The notes beneath the pieces were generated by a model. The model was not told where the DNA came from. It ran no database searches and was given only the letters and a program-made list of their open reading frames with translations. The position numbers were made by a program, and so were the translations under genes. From Bryopsis sp. KO-2023 (Eukaryota > Chlorophyta > Ulvophyceae > Bryopsidales > Bryopsidaceae), in assembly GCA_030272585.1 (NCBI GenBank), contig BSYQ01000008.1, forward strand, positions 868,001 through 932,000: a DNA stretch of 64,000 bases. The letters run 5' to 3'. This document shows positions 25,193 to 35,183 of the stretch, piece after piece (position 1 is the stretch's first letter; the number at the start of each line of letters is the position of its first letter).

Positions 25193-27632
25193 TCTTTGTG
25201 TGTGAAGGGGTGAGCAGGGTTCCGTAGATGCACACCTGCCTGTATGTAATTCTTCCACCGATATTTAGGACTGCCCCATGCATTGTCAGCCCAGCAAAGG
25301 AAGACATCGGCGCAACCGATAAATAACTAACCTCGGATCCTTTTTTGTGCGGAAAATGTTTCCTCACAAAATCTGTCTGTTTTAATTGAACATAATAAAA
25401 AAAAATGAAATCAAATTGAAAACAGAGAAAAAAGTGATAATCGACGTGTCCATGTGAAATGCTAAAAAAACACAAAAAAAGCAAAACAGCATTGGTATAT
25501 TCCCCTGTGCACCGATCAACATATTTTATAAGAAGATTATCGAAAGGTAGGACTTCAAAATATTTTCACACAGATTGCATATCCAGGTCTGATCAGAAGG
25601 TTTTCTTTTTTGCTTTCCTTTCCTGTTCTGTCATTTTACTTTTACTTTTTTAACCGAAATCTCAGCCCACCAGTGAGTAGATGGACGCCACAAGCGCTCC
25701 ATGATGGACCACAGTAGCTTTCTGTCCTGGATTCAAAAAAATAATAAAAATATCATGAAATGCATTGAAGACAGTGAAACCTCACATAACATAACACCAC
25801 ACGTAACATCTGCCAGAACTGACTTTTTACTTCTTGCCAGCAAACAATTTTTTATTTTTTTAACCTTCCGAAAAATTCGACAAGTTGAACGGTCACTCTT
25901 AGTAATCTGTTGCCCACGTGAAACACGAGAAAAAAATACCATATAAAAGAACTTTCCAAACTATTTTTCCGCCAAACTCGCCGCAAAAATACTGTACCAT
26001 TTCTTTCTTTTTTCTTGTAGAGTATATGCATGACGGGCGAAACATCTTCTCAGTCACCCTAATCCTCACAAGAAATCGAGGTGTATGCAACAGTCGTCAG
26101 CCTTTTGCTGTCCGTTTCTTTTTTTCTTTCTGATTCTTATGGAAATCCTCGTACCAGCTGAGTAAAATATCACGTGGGGGTCACTGGCCGAGGGCGGCGT
26201 ATCGGGGTGTGTTATCATGTGGGTGGAGTCAAGGAATTCTTCCCACCCAATCAAAGAAATACCCCTCGATGCAACAGCCTGAAAATGCATTTCACGCTGT
26301 CACCCCTCCAGCAGCAACAAATAAGACTGGCTACCAAACCCATAACATACAGAAAATTGAAAGCAACCTCCCCCTCAAAAAAAATAAAAAAAATAAAAAA
26401 AAATAAAAAGTAATAAAAATATAATGAAATAAAACAGCACTCCAGAACATCAGCTTATCGACTCTCCCTTCATTCGCATTCCTACCACACCGGAATGCGA
26501 CCACTCTTTGTCACACTTTTTCCCTATAATTCTCACTTTTTTTTCGATCGATCGATCACCTGATTATAGAGTCTTAACTTGAACGGGTCATCGCAGCCCC
26601 ACACAACAATCGTGTGGAGTTGCCAGGCCCTGTCAGACTCCTCCTTGTTATCATTGATGGCTGAAATCACATCGCCGACCTTCGAACTGCATGTTACCAA
26701 AATTTCCATGTTCGTGTGTTCAATTGCGGATGCTAAGTCTGGGCCCTTGCAATTCCTATCAACAGCAACGCATATCCCCGAAAAGAAACTGCATGCCTGC
26801 GAAGAAAGTCAAAACCACCCACATCCCCCTTCAAGAATATACATGCATTTGAAGCAGTACATGCACTTTTTTTTTTCTGCTTCGGGTTCGGGATTTACTA
26901 CTGAATGAGTTGCAGCAATGTCAGACATCTGATGAAAAGACAGCTGCTGAATGTCACACCATCCTTGCGAGCTTTTGGCCAACATTTGGCACATGTCACA
27001 GAAAAGGTTGCATAACTTGAAGGAATTCATTCAGGGAAGGTTACTTAATCTCTCAAGGTGTGATCCGCCAGGTGATCTTCGCAAGCAAAGTCCAAAACGA
27101 AAAGATAATCAAGTGCGATATTTACTCACGTAAAATAGTTCCATCCATTGCGGGGAGTTGTCGCCACAAACTCCGATTCTGGAGCCAGCGCGACAGCCGT
27201 AATTCTGCAAGTTCTGCGAAATCTGGACCACTGCTAGCGAGACATCCCTACACCAGAATCCCAACACCCAAATCTCATGTCGGAAGCCACGACCGGAGCA
27301 GCTGCATCGCACAGGGATTCGAGCCGAAATCGAAAAAGCCGCCACCTGAATGTGGCGCCCGTCCAACAGCAATCATCCCCCGCGCGCCCATGCAGAATTT
27401 CATTTCGAAAGTCGCCGACCCTGGCGCGAAAAAGGTCGGAAACATTGTCGGGCTGCCGTTTTTCCTCAATGATACTGCGTTGGCCACCTCGATGGTCCTT
27501 GCCAACGCTGGCTGCGGAGGTAGGGGGACAGCCGCCGCCACCGCCGCCAACGGGTCCTGCCTCTTTTCCCTGAATCTCTGTCTTGCCCATGTACCGCGAA
27601 AGGTTGTGAGGTTTGTTGGGAGTAGCGTTCAC
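23500..27632 (-). CDS. Long-chain acyl-CoA synthetase-like (AMP-binding) gene, 3' end unresolved
   Basis: Exons in coding order are 27632-27346, 27247-27130, 26796-26560, 26278-26155, 25726-25671, 25376-25236, 24934-24816, 24509-24055 and probably 23558-23500. Phases agree across all nine and give about 532 aa. Family marks are RIGVCGDNSPQW, the central VSYLSVAPMSSFAGLTMHG, ARPTLFCGSADDIENLY, FFTSLGIPV, and GYFHTGETGQLLQDGKFRILGR just before the C-terminal subdomain. Such enzymes adenylate a fatty acid and pass it to CoA. Two core motifs are odd. The phosphate loop reads FYSAGGQKATVVHH instead of YTSGTTGxPKG, and the usual YGxTE is YTSNQIG. About 100-150 C-terminal residues, which include the usual catalytic Lys, were not found. 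This may be a divergent or inactive enzyme, a decaying gene, or one with far 3' exons. Exon 1 and the last boundary are the least certain. Confidence 0.72.
23829..23918 (+). pseudogene. Orphan exon resembling a SOS1/NHE-type Na+/H+ antiporter
   Basis: A clean 90-bp, phase 0-0 exon-like unit lies between CACAG and GTGGCT. It reads VGASQKLGTVIEGESLFNDG then TAYVVFLFFK. The IEGESLxNDGTAxVVF signature belongs to a membrane helix of CPA1 Na+/H+ exchangers, closest in memory to plant SOS1. No neighbouring antiporter exon is visible on this strand for kilobases. It lies antisense inside an intron of the synthetase gene (between 24055 and 23558). It is best read as a stranded exon copy. Confidence 0.6.
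25149..25190. repeat. (AT)n microsatellite
   Basis: About 21 perfect AT units just downstream of the 25376-25236 exon, inside an intron of the synthetase-like gene. Confidence 0.95.
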
Positions 27633-29030
27633 CGAGTGCTCCGAGAGAGGCTTTTCAAAGGTGGAAAAACGAGAAAAGGCGTCAAATCAAATCATATCAA
27701 ATTGCAACGGTGGAAGAGCGCAATCGTCATGGAATATCTTATCTTTGATCTCTCCTTTCAGCCAAAATTTGAACATGTGACTCGAAAGGTGTGAGGAAAA
27801 AGCAACACAATGCACACACTTGGAGCTATGGATTGTGGAGCCGTCTTGCTGAACTGCCTAAAACGATTCCTGTGGCGATACGCTCTGTGTGGAGGCGTGT
27901 AAGGTTCGCGCGCGTCACAAGGGGGTGCGCGAAGGAAAAAGTGCGAGAGTAAGCGGACTGCATGTCGCAGATAACCACCTCCTGCTCGAAATTACCACGT
28001 GGGTCACACACTAGCGCGCGCGATCTGTTTCCGCGTACCACTTGAGTGCGCGCATCGCATGAGCCCGCGCGAGATGTCATAGCCAAAACTGTGGAAAGGG
28101 GTCTGCCCCCTAGACGGGGATAACCTCGACTACAGAGGCGAGGCGTTGGTGACCCTCCTAGAATCGCAGGAATAGATAGTTCACCAGTGAGGTGCCAAAG
28201 GCTGAAGCACGTGAATTTCTCTCCTTTTCTGTGCTTCTTGGACCCTGGAGTAGCCAGACGCACCCACGGCCATCTGTCCCACGATATCTAAGTTCCGAGG
28301 TATGGACGCCCAGGATCTCGCGCGGGCTGGTGGCTTCCGGCGGCGCCACGAAGCAGGATTGTCACGCCCTTGAGCTTTACGCAGTCAGACTCTGGAGATC
28401 ATTTGGTGCAAGAATCAAGAATGCCACCACCAGGGGGGCCACATGCTTCGAGTCCCTTGGCGTTTTTCTGGAAACCGTCTGGTGGTAGCAAGTAGACCAA
28501 GTTGATGGACACGGGTAAACACGAGATTTTTTTTTGGGGGGGGGTGTCGAAGCCCAGCCGCATGGACTTCCCAAGAATGCCCGACCAAAAAAGAGATTCC
28601 ACATCAACCACGTCTCCCGATTTCATGTCCGTAAACCAACTGGGGGATGCCTTTCCGGACATGAAATCCGTAAACCAACTGGGGGAAAGGCATCGAACAT
28701 AGCTCGGACAGTTTGGTCAATTTCTTGGACTGTAGATCGCTTGCTTTGGTTTGCAGCTCGAAACCCAGTTTCTCACTCGGAACGTATCGATCAGGAAGAT
28801 AACCCCCTTCCGAATTGAACCGTCAATTCTCCACGCTACAAAAAAAGTAGAGGGAAAAAGAAGAAAACTGGAAAACGGTTGGGGGAGGGGAAAAGTCAGG
28901 CATCGAAACAGGGGAAGCAGCGTACCTGTCAGTCCCACAGTTATTCTTTGATTTTTTCCAACAAGTTTTCTTACCCTCCCTTTTTAGTACATTTTTTCTA
29001 ACTCCACTTGTATGTTGCGTGTATTTCAGT
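27633..29030. other. Intergenic with GC-rich patch and a small repeat
   Basis: Upstream flank of the synthetase-like gene and downstream flank of the mTERF gene. The part 27890-28160 is rich in GCGC and CGCG and could be the promoter side. A repeated 19-mer with inverted 12-mers is at 28619-28686. Short ORFs here show no domain. Confidence 0.45.
28619..28686. repeat. Direct 19-bp repeat joined to inverted 12-mers
   Basis: CCGTAAACCAACTGGGGGA occurs at 28629-28647 and 28668-28686. The first copy is led by GATTTCATGTCC and the second by its exact reverse complement GGACATGAAATC. Confidence 0.85.
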
Positions 29031-30206
29031 CTACTTTTCCGATGCCAGAGGTGACATGTACCTTCTATTTCTAACACATTCAGCTTTTTGCTCCTTGTCC
29101 AAGGTCCCCCACCACGTCTCGAACAACTCCACCTCCTCCTTCCCATAGTCCTGCTTGAATTCCCAGGATGCAGTAAGAAACAACGTCCTAATCGCAGGCT
29201 TTCGAAAATCGACCCCCAAAAAGTCCAACACTGCAACCCTAAACAGAATCCTATCTTGCAGGGATAATGAAAAGTAGGTCGGGCACGAAAAGATCTCCTC
29301 CACCGACTTCTCTAGCACCTCGCTGGCGAAACAAAATTTCGGCCGGATGTTGTACTCCAGCGACAGCCCAATCACGCTGGGGATTCTCTTCACCAGCAGC
29401 GCTACTTTCTCCTTGGAGGCCCCTTGAGACAAGAAAAACCCCAACGTCGGCTCCATGTTCTGCGTCAGGGATAGCCCCAACAAAGCGGGGTATTTCACTA
29501 TGACTTTCAGGACGTCTTCCTCATGCAGACCTAGCCCTTTCAGATACTCGATCCCTGGTCGGATGTTCGTCTCCAGTTTGTAACACAGCAATTGTGGCAG
29601 CATTTTGACCATCGATACGATGTTTGCATCGGTCAACCCCAAGCTCCTGTAATATTCCACCTTAGGTACCATATTGGTTTTCACGCTGAAGGTCAAGGTT
29701 TTCGGAAACCTGATCACCATTCTCTCCAGGTCCGTATGACTGACACCCAGTTCGATCAGAAACTGCAGTGCAGGCCGGACGGTTTCCTCTGCAGAATAGC
29801 CCACAAATCGTCGACATTTCGCCACAGAAAACAAAAAGCCACGCTGGTCCTGAAAACCAAAATCTTTGTGGAGATATTCCCACAGGTGCCTCAACCTCGA
29901 GATGTTTTTTATCAGTGCAGGATCCCTTGAAGTCTGGCCAGCTTTGGTCAGCTGCTCAAACAGTGTGTCAGAATTCCCATTTGCAGTTTGTCCAGGTCCT
30001 TTCCCAACCGATCCTTTCCCTTGTTTCTTTTTGCTGTTCAAAAGGGGAGTTATCAACTCCTTGCACAGGACGCTAAACCTATCACTTTTTGGATATTCAA
30101 CGCCGTTGGTGTGGAGCTGATGGGCTTCGACACAGGGCAGGAAAAATCGCAAGGACACCGGAATCCCGACGTTATAGAGGCGAGAAACGCGTTTTGGGCA
30201 CCACAT
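29031..30206 (-). CDS. mTERF-family organelle nucleic-acid-binding protein
   Basis: An intronless frame of 391 aa starts at the ATG at 30206; a GTG lies two codons upstream. The N-terminus is Arg-rich and lacks acids (WCPKRVSRLYNVGIPVSLRF), like a mitochondrial or plastid targeting peptide. From about residue 115 there are roughly seven tandem mTERF repeats of 30-36 residues with the usual pattern, e.g. FPKTLTFSV, LPQLLCYKLETNI, YPALLGLSL and IPSVIGLSLEYNI. These pack as a solenoid that binds organellar DNA or RNA and acts in transcription termination, splicing or ribosome assembly. It is a single-exon gene among many-exon neighbours, which is common for this family. Its start faces CPSF3, with which it once shared a short divergent promoter region. 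Confidence 0.87.
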   Translation of the reverse strand: MWCPKRVSRLYNVGIPVSLRFFLPCVEAHQLHTNGVEYPKSDRFSVLCKELITPLLNSKKKQGKGSVGKGPGQTANGNSDTLFEQLTKAGQTSRDPALIKNISRLRHLWEYLHKDFGFQDQRGFLFSVAKCRRFVGYSAEETVRPALQFLIELGVSHTDLERMVIRFPKTLTFSVKTNMVPKVEYYRSLGLTDANIVSMVKMLPQLLCYKLETNIRPGIEYLKGLGLHEEDVLKVIVKYPALLGLSLTQNMEPTLGFFLSQGASKEKVALLVKRIPSVIGLSLEYNIRPKFCFASEVLEKSVEEIFSCPTYFSLSLQDRILFRVAVLDFLGVDFRKPAIRTLFLTASWEFKQDYGKEEVELFETWWGTLDKEQKAECVRNRRYMSPLASEK

Positions 30207-30517
30207 GCTCACTTCAACCCATTGGCCAGTCTTTCAACGGTTGAACGCTCCACCTCCTCTCCTAATCCCAACCGTCGGATTCTTTCCTCAGCTTTTCCGC
30301 TTTCCGACAGTTATGAGCAGAGCAGTCCCGCTAAGGACGACCAGTTCGCTGTTGGTCCGTCGATGGATGAGTTCCGGGAAGCGCAAGGCCAAATACTGCA
30401 AGCGTTGGAATCGCCCTCCGCAATCAGTATATATTTTCCGTGCGCTCCCTTCTCCAGCCTCGTCCCCACGCAAGCAGACGAAACGCAAGAAACCTGTCGA
30501 CGAGAGTGGCTTTTCGC
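30207..30517. promoter_or_regulatory. mTERF side of a split divergent promoter region
   Basis: About 310 bp lie between the mTERF start and the retrotransposon nest, ending in the target duplication TTCGC (30513-30517). The other half is at 58399-58536 before CPSF3. Together they make about 440 bp, a normal size for a divergent promoter. No specific factor site is claimed. Confidence 0.5.
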
Positions 30518-30680
30518 TTACGAAGTGAGGGGTATCAAGAGAATTACAAAGTGCTTCAGACCAGTCCCTTAAGTCTTGCCACATTCGGCTCAACTGTTTT
30601 CCTCAACTAAACACAACTACCAATTATCCTTAACGGTAATTGATCCCATAAGCAACACACTGGTCATCCAACCTGCTACA
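30518..30680 (-). repeat. 3' terminal repeat of element A
   Basis: Identical by eye to 58236-58398 and in the same orientation. Confidence 0.9.
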
Positions 30681-31182
30681 GGCCTCCCCGCCTAACCGAA
30701 ATCGTGCCCTCACGATTGGATCAAAAGAAAAACATTGGTCAGCTCATCGACCTGGAATAATCTCAACACTCTTTTTTGTTTTCTCTCCCTCTTCTGGTCA
30801 ATCTCACTAGAAAACAATATCCTGACCTGTCTTGCCTCAACATTCATCATGTCACAAAAACACTGTTTCAACCCCCCTGTTCTGTTCTATCCTCCCCAAA
30901 ATTGTTATTTCCTTTTTCAACTGTACCCTTGCCACTCAATGTGCAATCAGTCAAATACTGATGCAAAAAATCAATCTCAATAACCCACTGTTTCTGGGCC
31001 TCTCAGTGCATGCAACAAAACACTCAGTCCCAAAAAACTTTATCCTTCCCCTTTTTCTTTACTTCCACAAAGAATCACTGATCAAATCAATACAACTTCA
31101 ATACCCCAATAAGAATCTCAATCTCAAAAATTTGTTCAGCAACTCAAAGAAAATCAAGACAACTTCAATACTACCCACACTT

Positions 31183-32496
31183 TCATAACCTCCCAGCAAT
31201 CGCAAAGAAAATTAATGCCTCAGTTTTTTTCACTTGCCATAGTGGCAGCAACTTACCTCCGACACTGACTGCTCCTCTCTCTCCAACCCAGTCGATCTCT
31301 TCACCTCCAGGGTCCCACAGACTGATTCGAAATTGCGCCCTGCTTGTGTCGTTTTGCTGAAGCCCTTTGTGCGCATCCTCATTCATTCTTGGTCGTAGCA
31401 TGCACGTATTTCCAGCCCATTTGACGTCAAAAAGTTCAATTGTAATTTGAAGAAGAGAAGTCTCATTTCCCAGTCCAGGATCCCAAAGTCGCGAACCACA
31501 CCCTTCAGGAACGGCACCATCGACTGACTTCACTGTCATTCCTTCACCTTCCTTGCTCCTGTGAATCGATTCCTCGAACGCACCTCGATTCTCTTCAGAA
31601 TGGACGATAGGCAACATCCGTGGAATTTCGCGGAACCCATTCTCTCCAGTATTGCACTGCTCGCAACGGACTTCTCTCCGACTTTGGTTCAATTTTGATA
31701 GGTCATCATCAGTCTCAGCAATGACCCTCTCAGCTGCACTGGTATTTTTTTTGTCGTGGGCATCGCCAGAACAGGGTATGGCATTACACTTTTCCTCAGG
31801 AACACCGTTTGGCTCATCAGAGATCATGTCCTTGGATTCATCCTTTCCCAAATGCTCCTTTAGCTCAACAACACAGCCAAGCTCTTCCCTGTCGCTGTTG
31901 TCATTGTTGCCGTCCACAAGCTCGACTACGGAACTTCCATTTTCTTCCAAAACAACGCGCTGCTCAGAGAGTCCCACTGCACTTTGATTACCCGTCTTCT
32001 CTTCAGTATTTTCATCGTCAAACTCCGATACCATGCTATCACCCTCGGCCATTTCCTTCCCACTCTCAAGCATATTGTTGTCAACGCCATCACTTTCAGC
32101 CGTGTGCTGGTGCTCTGTCAATTCGGCGGGTATGGTTTCGACAAGGTTTCCATGCTCCACAGGAAAAACATTCGAATCTGCGATAGGGCATATAATAGCC
32201 CGTGGAGCCATCACTACCTTTTGCCTCGCCTTCCGATCAATCACGCCCATGATAAACTGAGCAAACAGGCCCTCAAGTTCTTGCCCATAAGCAAGGGCAT
32301 CCGCTTCAGTTAGAATCCGGTCATCATCATCGTCACAAGCATCGATATACTCGTGGAAAAACTTGTCCCATCCATTCACTAGCTCTTCTACTGGGCAATC
32401 CAACCGTTCAGCGGTTTTGCGCAATGCCTCAAATAAAATTGCTCCAATGTCTGATGCCTCGTCCATGCTGTCCTTGCTCACGACTGGGTTGGGCAT
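31183..32496 (-). CDS. Acidic 437-aa protein of element A, function unknown
   Basis: One open frame from the ATG at 32496. Residues 10-95 look helical (ALRKTAERLDCPVEELVNGW, then YIDACDDDDD). Residues 100-310 are strongly acidic and low in complexity. The C-terminal third is mixed (ITIELFDVKWAGN, ISLWDPGGEEIDWVG). I recognise no family, zinc knuckle or enzyme motif. It could be a Gag-like protein, as in the small element at 11820-14490, or a host fragment captured between the terminal repeats. Element B lies 142 bp upstream of its start and should disturb its expression. Confidence 0.55.
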   Translation of the reverse strand: MPNPVVSKDSMDEASDIGAILFEALRKTAERLDCPVEELVNGWDKFFHEYIDACDDDDDRILTEADALAYGQELEGLFAQFIMGVIDRKARQKVVMAPRAIICPIADSNVFPVEHGNLVETIPAELTEHQHTAESDGVDNNMLESGKEMAEGDSMVSEFDDENTEEKTGNQSAVGLSEQRVVLEENGSSVVELVDGNNDNSDREELGCVVELKEHLGKDESKDMISDEPNGVPEEKCNAIPCSGDAHDKKNTSAAERVIAETDDDLSKLNQSRREVRCEQCNTGENGFREIPRMLPIVHSEENRGAFEESIHRSKEGEGMTVKSVDGAVPEGCGSRLWDPGLGNETSLLQITIELFDVKWAGNTCMLRPRMNEDAHKGLQQNDTSRAQFRISLWDPGGEEIDWVGERGAVSVGGKLLPLWQVKKTEALIFFAIAGRL

Positions 32497-32638
32497 TGGG
32501 CGAGCAATTAAACGTCCATAAGGAGGAAGTGCGTGACTGGGAAAGAGAGAGAAGGAGCGGTGTGCCAGAGGACACTACCAAAAACGAGAAACACAGCTCG
32601 TAAGTCTTACTCGAATAGCGACGTCAAAAACCACCCTG

Positions 32639-33027
32639 TGATACAAACGTTGGAACAAATAGACTAGTCGAGTGGACTTACGTCTAGAGCACGGAAAGAC
32701 TTTCTCAAACAAGGATCTTTACAATAGTCCAAGTTACAATAAGGCTGTGGTCCGGGCCGAATAAGTATTCGGCCGGGCCGACAGCCTGTCCAACCCTTTC
32801 ATCCAACTCAGCGTCCTAATGGCCCCTTGGCCGTGTCCTAATGGACCCTAAGCTGAATGTGAGGCTCCAGGCCGAACTGAGGGTTGCCACCTCAGAGGCG
32901 GCCTGGCCCTCTCCCTTAATGTGTGGCTATGATGATGGTGAGCTGGTTCGGTCCGACTACTGTCAGGCCGAACCACGTGTTGGGTGAGTGGGCCGAACCG
33001 CGTGTCATACGACGGACGTTCGTATCA
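32639..33027 (-). repeat. 3' LTR of element B
   Basis: 389 bp, identical by eye to 57461-57849. Confidence 0.95.
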
Positions 33028-33041
33028 ACCACTCCCCCCCC

Positions 33042-33699
33042 ACGCAAGTACGCGCCTCGCGTACCCAAGTAACCGAAATTTGGGGGTTACACTCACACAT
33101 ACGCATAGACACACACAAAACGCTTTCAAGGCATCCAACAAGCCTTTAGCTTTTAAGGGAGTCAAATAATGTTTAACCTTCGCTGAAATTAAAAGAGTGT
33201 TCAAAAACTCTAAGCGAATTATCAACAAAAATCAACCAAATGATAAGGCTGCCACCTGCAGGCCGAATCATGTACTGTAAACCAGCTAACTGTTTGCACA
33301 AAACAACCCATAAGGTCCAAATTCAGATTCCCTTATAAGTATCCAGAAAGCAGGTGATTGACCCAGCCTGGCCAACCCACTGTATAAAAACCATTGTATA
33401 AAAAAAACCATTGGGTCAGAACTCAAAACAAAATAACCCAGTTCTGGGCCTGAATGTCCCTTATCCAGAAAAGTAAAATCAACAGAAACTCAGCCCAATC
33501 CCAGGCCATCACACTGTAAAACACCCAAACATCCCTTGCCCTTCTCTCTTTCGTTCCCGACCCCAGTTCGCCTATTTCTGCGACCTGGTTCTCGGCCCAT
33601 GCCTCTTGGACGTTGCTGGGCTACGTGGAGGGAGCGGAAGGCGAGTCGCCGAGGAAGGTGCTGATGGTTGGTCGGGTGATGGTGGTGGGTGGCTCGGCT
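33042..33699 (-). other. 3' region of element B beyond insert C
   Basis: About 650 bp between the insertion point of C and the purine tract of B. It is mostly non-coding, with CA-rich and GGCCGAA-rich sequence like the rest of B. The part next to the insertion point belongs to the third ORF region. Confidence 0.6.
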
Positions 33700-33966
33700 T
33701 GTTAGGGATGTTAAGAGCTACATCCAGTCAGGTCCAGTCATGTACAGTCATGTACAGTCATGCGTAGTCATGCTGACGTGGACATGTGAGTCAGGTCTAG
33801 TCATGATGACTAGACCTATGTCGGGTGCCCACCTAGGATGGTTGTCCTAGGTACCATGCGGGGACGCTAGGATCCTTGGGGGTCATGGTATTAATGGGCT
33901 TCAAGGTCATGGACTCATAAGTTTTAGTTTTTAGCTCTTCTTAGACTTGCACCCCCAAGTCTAACA
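33700..33966 (+). repeat. 5' LTR of element C
   Basis: 267 bp, identical by eye to 40814-41080. It contains tandem CAGTCATGTA-type decamers (33730-33770) and the palindrome TAGTCATGATGACTA. Confidence 0.95.
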
Positions 33967-35183
33967 ACTTGGTTTCGGAGCTTTGGCAAGCATCCTATCG
34001 TGTGGAAAGTGGAGACGCACTGCTTATTGTGGCGCGCGGATTTTCTGCAGGGAAATCGGAGCTGTTCGATTAGCGACACGTTTTGGCCCGTTCCGGACCG
34101 TATACGTCACGGAATCGAACATATAAGGTGTCTAAAAGCATCTACGGAACAAGATGCATCCGTTGCAATTTGTTGCGAGTGAATCCGATGCGTGTGCGCA
34201 AAGTTATGACGTTTTAAAGTTTCGCGTCGGAATTTGAGTGTTTTGAGGTCGTCCGTGTCGGTTCTAGGTGTTGAACGATCGAAATGATGTTTTAGAATCA
34301 TTTTGAACGTCGACACGTTGCGACTTTAAGATAGTATAGTTTTTGAACTATAAAAGTTTCTCTTTTATCCAAAGGGTGGGGTTAACTTTGTATGGGCAGG
34401 GTTAACACCTGAAGATACCAAGAGTAGAGAGGTTGTTATACCATATGCTCGCGAGAAGCCACTAAGAGTACTCTCTTAGATGGTGGAACGAGTATAAGGA
34501 CTCAAGTGCTAGGGGAGCTTGAGTCGGTATAACAAAAGGAGACCTTTTATTTGGTCAATAAAAGGAGATGAGGGAAGTAAGAGGAAGGAAGTTCATTTCT
34601 CTTGAGTTTTATTAGGGTTGATCTTGGATATTTGATTAAATCGATTCGGCAATTTTCACGTCTAAAGAGCGTTACTCGGCACTCCTATCCTAGCTGTACG
34701 GAGAGCCACTATTGCCCTTTGAAATCACTAGACCCCTGGTCTTTCGGGATCGGTTTGCTAGCGCAGTGGTCTGTGTAAAATTGAGGGCTTTTGTTAGTGG
34801 TTCGTATGGTATGGTACGCTCTCTTGAGCCTAGAGGAATAGGACTTGTCGTAATTCGCTAATGGAGACAGATGATTGTGGATCGATAAAATCGAATTGAA
34901 GAGATAATCCGCTAAAAGAGAGAATGAATAGCGATTATTTTCCTGAGTTGGCATGAGGCAAAATGAGTTGCCTTCAATGAAAATTGATTGTATTTGCGAA
35001 AGTGAATGATTTTCACTGAATACAAGGTCAATTTTCATAGGGATGATTTGTATTGAGATACAAATTTGATCCACGAATGTCAATGTATAGTTGGTACTTT
35101 GATAAGAACCAATATACATGAGGAAAATTTTGCTGCTGGATTGATTTTCCTGCGATGCAGGTTAATCACTAGCCTTCTTTAAG
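33967..35183 (+). other. Leader of element C
   Basis: Primer site at 33970-33981, followed by about 1.2 kb of AT-rich sequence without a supported ORF. Confidence 0.6.

Noticed and set aside
27890-28160. GC-rich patch as a tRNA or rRNA fragment
   Set aside because: No cloverleaf, no T-loop consensus and no recognisable rRNA sequence. More likely promoter-side sequence.
30205-30572. Basic + frames upstream of mTERF as a small organelle protein
   Set aside because: They run across the mTERF start region into the terminal repeat of element A and show no domain or splice support.
31183-32496. A host gene for an acidic protein
   Set aside because: Bounding 163-bp repeats with a 5-bp duplication make it more likely part of an LTR-like element. 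I keep host-gene capture open.
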